A stretch of 48,324 nt of DNA, taken from NCBI GenBank assembly GCA_029557815.1, contig JAKQHX010000034.1, positions 1 to 48,324 of the forward strand, in the 5' to 3' direction. The notes below the pieces were generated by a model. It made no database searches, was not told where the DNA came from, and saw only the letters and a program-made list of their open reading frames with translations. A program made the position numbers and the translations under genes. Below, one piece after another: positions 43,935 to 48,324 of this stretch (the first letter of the stretch is position 1; every line of letters begins with the position of its first letter). This stretch comes from a bacterium (lineage in GTDB: Bacteria > Patescibacteriota > Saccharimonadia > Saccharimonadales > JAGQNK01).

Positions 43935-45683
43935 ATGGATGCGGTTGAGGAAGTTAAGTCCAGGTTGGCTATTGAGGACGTTATCAGCGAATACGTCCAA
44001 CTGAAGCGTGCCGGCCGGAACTATAAGGGCCTCAGCCCTTTTACCGCCGAAAAGACGCCGAGCTTCATGGTCAGCCCCGAAAAGCAGATCTGGCATGACT
44101 TCTCCTCCAGCAAAGGCGGCGACATGTTCAGCTTTGTCATGGAGATGGAAGGGCTGGATTTCAAGGGTGCGCTGGAGCACTTGGCCCGCAAAGCTGGTGT
44201 AGACCTAAGCCAGTACCGAACCGGCCGGAATGCCGACCTCGGCAAAACCAAAGAGCGGTTATATGAAGCGCATGAGCTGGCAGCGAAATTCTATCAGACA
44301 CAGTTCAAGCAAAATAAAACGGCACTCGACTACATTTTCAAACAGCGGAAGTTTACCAAGGATGTCGCCTTGGCGTTTCGCATCGGTTACTCACCAAATA
44401 ACGGTACGGCACTGCTCGATTTTCTTAAGAAAAAAGGTTTTACTGAAGCCGAACTGACCAAAGCAGGACTCGTTACCAAGCGTTACCGCGGTGCAAGCGA
44501 TATGTTCCGCGGTCGGATCCAGATTCCGCTCATGGATGCGCAGGGCAAAGTAATCGGCTTTACGGCTCGGTTGCTAGAGGACGCACCAAACGCACCGAAG
44601 TACCTGAATACGCCGCAGACATTGCTGTACGACAAAGGCCGGCATGTCTATGGCCTGCATTTGGCAAAGGAAAGCATCCGGCGGTCCGGCTATGTTGTTG
44701 TGGTCGAAGGCAATCTGGACGTTATCGCGAGCCATCAAGCCGGCGTTTCTCAGGTGGTAGCGACCGCAGGGACGGCTATGACAGAGATGCACCTGAAGGC
44801 GCTCAATCGCTTCACAGGCGATATCCGGTTGGCGTTTGACCAAGATAAAGCCGGGCTGGCGGCGGCCGAACGGGTAATCCCCATTGCCGGCAAAGTCGGT
44901 GTGAACCTAAGTATAATCACGGTGCCGGAGGGCAAAGATCCGGACGAATTGATTAAAAGAGATTCAGCCTTGTGGCGTAAAGTGATTGAAACGCATCAGT
45001 ACGTGGTGGACTGGTTGATGGATCGCTACGCTACGCAACTAGACTTGGACAGCGCCGTTGGCAAACGCCAGTTTAGTGATGTATTGCTGAAAGTCGTACG
45101 CCAACTGCCCGATCAGGTTGAACAGGACCATTACATCGGTGAAATTGCCAAACGTAGCGGCATAAGCCGTCATGCGCTTGAACAAAAAATGCGTACAGAC
45201 AGCACTACTGATCGTACGTTCCTAAAAAAGGGCAGGGCAAGACCGCAGAAAATCGATCCGATCCAGGTGGACCGTACCAAAACGCAGGATCAGTTCATGG
45301 CGCTGGCACTCATGCAGCCGCCCCTCAGGCATTATCTGCGAGCTATCACCTACGACATGCTGCCGAATGAGCAGGCACACCAACTATTGAGGTTCCTGCA
45401 GGACAACCCACAGTTTAACGGGGACCCCAAAGAGGCCGAAGCCTTGAGCGATGTGGCGGATTATGTTAAGATTCTAAATCTACAGTTCGATGAATTATAT
45501 CGACACCACGAGCTACTTGAGCTTCGTAACGAAGCCGCTCGGTTGCAGGAAAAACTGATCAAACAATACGTCCAAGCAAAAAAACAGCCTATAACAGAAG
45601 CGCTCGCCCATGCCGAAGGCGAGGAGCTCAAGCGTTTACTGGAGCAGGCCAAAGAACTCGACAACTTACTAGGGAAACTTTAA
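43935..45683 (+). CDS. dnaG: DNA primase DnaG with degenerate CHC2 zinc site
   Basis: SPFTAEKTPSFMVSPEKQIWHDFSSSKGGDMFSFVM; TOPRIM VVVEGNLDVIASHQAGVSQVVATAGTAMT, LAFDQDKAG. Confidence 0.96.
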   Translation: MDAVEEVKSRLAIEDVISEYVQLKRAGRNYKGLSPFTAEKTPSFMVSPEKQIWHDFSSSKGGDMFSFVMEMEGLDFKGALEHLARKAGVDLSQYRTGRNADLGKTKERLYEAHELAAKFYQTQFKQNKTALDYIFKQRKFTKDVALAFRIGYSPNNGTALLDFLKKKGFTEAELTKAGLVTKRYRGASDMFRGRIQIPLMDAQGKVIGFTARLLEDAPNAPKYLNTPQTLLYDKGRHVYGLHLAKESIRRSGYVVVVEGNLDVIASHQAGVSQVVATAGTAMTEMHLKALNRFTGDIRLAFDQDKAGLAAAERVIPIAGKVGVNLSIITVPEGKDPDELIKRDSALWRKVIETHQYVVDWLMDRYATQLDLDSAVGKRQFSDVLLKVVRQLPDQVEQDHYIGEIAKRSGISRHALEQKMRTDSTTDRTFLKKGRARPQKIDPIQVDRTKTQDQFMALALMQPPLRHYLRAITYDMLPNEQAHQLLRFLQDNPQFNGDPKEAEALSDVADYVKILNLQFDELYRHHELLELRNEAARLQEKLIKQYVQAKKQPITEALAHAEGEELKRLLEQAKELDNLLGKL

Positions 45684-45701
45684 CAGGAGGTAAACAAGCC
45701 T

Positions 45702-46805
45702 ATGGCAGATGATGACCAGAAAAAAGCAGAAGCGAAGAAAGAGTTGCTGGCGAGTGCCAAAAAAGACGGCAAAATAAGCCAGCAGGATATCTTTGCAGTT
45801 ATTCCGGAGACGCCGGAAAACGCTGACATACTGGACGAGCTCTACACTGAGCTCGCAGATGCCAACATATTAGTCGTGGCGCCAAATGAACCAAAAGCGG
45901 CACTCACAGGGGACTGGATAGATGAGGAGGGCGACGAAGAAATCGACCTGAGCGAAAAGGTCATTATGGATGACATCGCGGACGATTCGGTTCGTCTGTA
46001 CCTACGCGAAATCGGCAAAATTCCCCTATTGACCGCTGAAGAAGAGTTGGCCTTGGCCCAACGGGTCGTGGCTGGTGACAAAAAGGCCAAGGATGAAATG
46101 GCCGAAGCCAACATGCGCCTGGTGGTGTCTATTGCCAAGCGGTACGTCGGCCGCGGGCTGGATCTGCTCGACCTCATCCAGGAAGGTAACACTGGCTTAC
46201 TTCGTGCGGTCGAGAAGTTCGACCCGGACAAAGGGTTTAAGTTCTCCACCTACGCGACGTGGTGGATTCGCCAAGCGATTACCCGGGCTATCGCTGACCA
46301 AGCCCGCACCATCCGTATTCCGGTGCACATGGTTGAGACCATCAACAAGCTGCTACGAACCCAGCGCCGGCTGACACAGGACTTAAACCGCGAACCGACC
46401 AACGAAGAAATCGCCAAAGAGATGGAGATTGATGTCGAAAAGGTCGAACATATCATGAAGATCAAGCAGGATATCAGCTCGCTTGACGCCAGCGTGCGTG
46501 ACGATGAAGAAGACTCCGTCCTGGCGGACTTCATCGAGGACGAAGACACGATTTCTCCTGAAGAATCAGCCACCAACCAGCTGCTGAAGGAACACGTCAA
46601 GGACATGCTCGGCAGCCTGACTGAGCGCGAGCAAAAGATTCTCAAGCTCCGCTTCGGCCTGGAAGACGGCAAGAGCCACACGCTCGAAGAAGTTGGGCAG
46701 GAGTTTTCCGTCACCCGCGAACGCATCCGCCAGATAGAGGCAAAGGCTCTCGCCAAGCTGCGCAAGCACAAAGATTCCAAAAAACTCCACGACTACATAA
46801 AGTAA
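45702..46805 (+). CDS. rpoD: RNA polymerase sigma factor RpoD
   Basis: [101 protein letters not shown]. Confidence 0.98.
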   Translation: MADDDQKKAEAKKELLASAKKDGKISQQDIFAVIPETPENADILDELYTELADANILVVAPNEPKAALTGDWIDEEGDEEIDLSEKVIMDDIADDSVRLYLREIGKIPLLTAEEELALAQRVVAGDKKAKDEMAEANMRLVVSIAKRYVGRGLDLLDLIQEGNTGLLRAVEKFDPDKGFKFSTYATWWIRQAITRAIADQARTIRIPVHMVETINKLLRTQRRLTQDLNREPTNEEIAKEMEIDVEKVEHIMKIKQDISSLDASVRDDEEDSVLADFIEDEDTISPEESATNQLLKEHVKDMLGSLTEREQKILKLRFGLEDGKSHTLEEVGQEFSVTRERIRQIEAKALAKLRKHKDSKKLHDYIK

Positions 46806-46814
46806 GGTAGAAGT

Positions 46815-47384
46815 ATGGAAATTATCGGACTTGGTGGCAGTAACGGCAGCGGCAAAGACACGGTTGGCGAGATGTTGGCCGAACGGCATGGCTATTTGTT
46901 CGTATCGGTCAGTGACTTGCTGCGTGACGAACTGAAACGGCGTGGCTTGCCGATTGAGCGGGAACACCTCAGGAACCTGAGCGCCGAGTGGCGGCGTGAA
47001 AGTGGTCTTGGCGTACTGGTAAAAAAAGCTATCGAGCTCTACGAGCAGCAGAAGGGTAGGTATCGGGGAATCGTCATGGCCAGCCTGCGCAACCCGGGCG
47101 AAGCGGATGAAATTCATGCGCACGGTGGCACGCTTATCTGGGTAGACGCCGACCCGAAGGTACGGTACGACCGAGTTTTTTCCCGGCAGCGAACTGCCGA
47201 AGACAGCAAGACGTTCGAGCAGTTTCTGGCAGAAGAGCAGGCTGAGATGCAGTATAGCGGCGACGAAGCGACCCTAAACATGTCTGCGGTCAAAGAAAGG
47301 GCCGACATAACGATCTTCAACAATGGCACTGACATAGAGGCATTCAAAGACCAGGCCGAAACCACGCTCGGCCTACATAAGTAG
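46815..47384 (+). CDS. P-loop nucleotide/dephospho-CoA kinase-like protein
   Basis: IIGLGGSNGSGKDTVGEMLAERHG P-loop; NMP-kinase-like layout. Confidence 0.75.
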   Translation: MEIIGLGGSNGSGKDTVGEMLAERHGYLFVSVSDLLRDELKRRGLPIEREHLRNLSAEWRRESGLGVLVKKAIELYEQQKGRYRGIVMASLRNPGEADEIHAHGGTLIWVDADPKVRYDRVFSRQRTAEDSKTFEQFLAEEQAEMQYSGDEATLNMSAVKERADITIFNNGTDIEAFKDQAETTLGLHK

Positions 47385-47405
47385 ATGTATAATTGTGCTA
47401 CATCA

Positions 47406-47434
47406 TTGACAAAATAGCACGCTTATGCTACAAT
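47406..47434 (+). promoter_or_regulatory. Sigma70-type promoter (family member)
   Basis: TTGACA-AAATAGCACGCTTATGC-TACAAT. Confidence 0.85.
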
Positions 47435-47472
47435 GTTGTCATTGATTACAGTAAGTAAAAGAAAGAAACAAG

Positions 47473-48261
47473 ATGCCACGTTCAAACGAAAACATCCACG
47501 ACAATTTAGCCGAACCGAAGAAAAAGCCAAGCGTTGCCCGACGTGTAGGTGCAGCTCTAATTGCTGCCGGTGTAGTTGGCAGCGGTGCTGTGGTGGCACA
47601 TGAGGTTTTCCAAGGTGACTCTCCAAAGGCACCACGGCCAGCAGCTGGAGCACCATCCAACAAAAACAAAGTTGATGATGGAAAGGTACCTGGTCCTATT
47701 AACGAACCCGGTGAGCCTGACGTAGCTGGATCAGGTCCCGAAATCGGTAGTGCGGCGATGGTAGAAAAAGCTACTACACCTGAGCAAAACGCAGAGTTCC
47801 AGATGTCAGCTACTGCGCTTGCTACCTCGGTGATAGATTTGTACAACCAAGGCATCGGTAACCGTAACTTTGTGTATAACAACGAGGAAAGCGGCCGACA
47901 AATCATTAATGTCATCAATGACGCTAATGACAAGAGTGGCTACTACGTTTTGACCGCAGAGCTGCCTGCTGGTTCTATGAATCCAGCAGACGCTTTCAGC
48001 GTTACCGTGCATATGGTGCAGGGCGAAACGGATGACAGTCAGACTGTCGATGCAAACGGCGATGGCTATGTCGATAACAGAACGTCACTTTACTCTATGT
48101 ACCTGGATAATAACTCGGGTACTGGCTGGGAACTCGGCTATGAAGTCGACGCATCCATTGATGTTGACGCAGCCGTAGGCCCCCAAAGCAAACAGCCGCA
48201 AGTCGACTTTGCGCGGCAGGTGATGTTGCGAGCCGCTGATGGCGCCCCCGTTGATGTATAA
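47473..48261 (+). CDS. Hypothetical membrane-anchored secreted protein
   Basis: 262 aa, N-terminal basic region plus TM (VGAALIAAGVVGSGAVVAHEV). Confidence 0.75.
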   Translation: MPRSNENIHDNLAEPKKKPSVARRVGAALIAAGVVGSGAVVAHEVFQGDSPKAPRPAAGAPSNKNKVDDGKVPGPINEPGEPDVAGSGPEIGSAAMVEKATTPEQNAEFQMSATALATSVIDLYNQGIGNRNFVYNNEESGRQIINVINDANDKSGYYVLTAELPAGSMNPADAFSVTVHMVQGETDDSQTVDANGDGYVDNRTSLYSMYLDNNSGTGWELGYEVDASIDVDAAVGPQSKQPQVDFARQVMLRAADGAPVDV

Positions 48262-48324
48262 GTATCACCACCTCGTATAGTATTGTTGGTGCTGTCACGC
48301 GGTATGGATAGAGATCGTGAAAAG

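Noticed and set aside
1-48324. CRISPR array or cas genes
   Set aside because: No regularly spaced direct repeats or Cas-like ORFs were found by eye; the repeats present are inverted or two-copy only
1-48324. Recoded TGA (code 25) as in some CPR lineages
   Set aside because: TGA terminates several well-supported genes (for example 251-253, 684-686, the HIT gene at 13331-13333), so the standard bacterial code fits

Overview
48.3-kb bacterial chromosomal window with dense, mostly short-intergenic gene content and the standard bacterial code (TAA, TAG and TGA all act as stops). Gene content and style suggest Candidatus Saccharibacteria or another CPR/Patescibacteria lineage (inference, not tested). 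Contents: an array of six VirB2/TrbC-like pilin genes at the left edge; hsp20; comF; NUDIX; a fused MFS/spermidine-synthase-like gene; four tRNAs with encoded CCA (Ser-TGA, Ser-GCT, Arg-GCG, Ser-CGA); corA; HIT; an XRE-HTH/HAD fusion; valS; a LOG-family gene; tsaD; a MurE-like ligase; a DDAH-like amidinotransferase; a kinase-like protein; a CIRCE-controlled groES-microprotein-groEL operon; a TrmB-like regulator; a phosphosugar isomerase; a PIG-L deacetylase; a CarS-like/PHP/CDP-alcohol phosphotransferase operon; argS; mscL; msrB; vanY; orn; a HAD phosphatase; an MmcQ/YjbR gene; and dnaG-rpoD followed by a P-loop kinase. No CRISPR array, rRNA or intact transposon was seen. Strongest leads: (1) nested-hairpin elements upstream of tRNA genes, with a near-identical 26-nt core at two loci and a GAGGRT loop recurring at two loci, next to partial tRNA-Ser copies; (2) a DnaG whose four zinc ligands are all replaced; (3) a set of near-identical 17-bp-spacer promoters ahead of mostly uncharacterised genes; (4) a 44-aa microprotein between groES and groEL; (5) tandem pilins with variable paired cysteines; (6) a bacterial CDP-archaeol-synthase-like lipid operon; (7) a recent duplication of the mmcQ 3' end with an exchanged C-terminal tail; (8) a long nested inverted repeat at 31085-31258.
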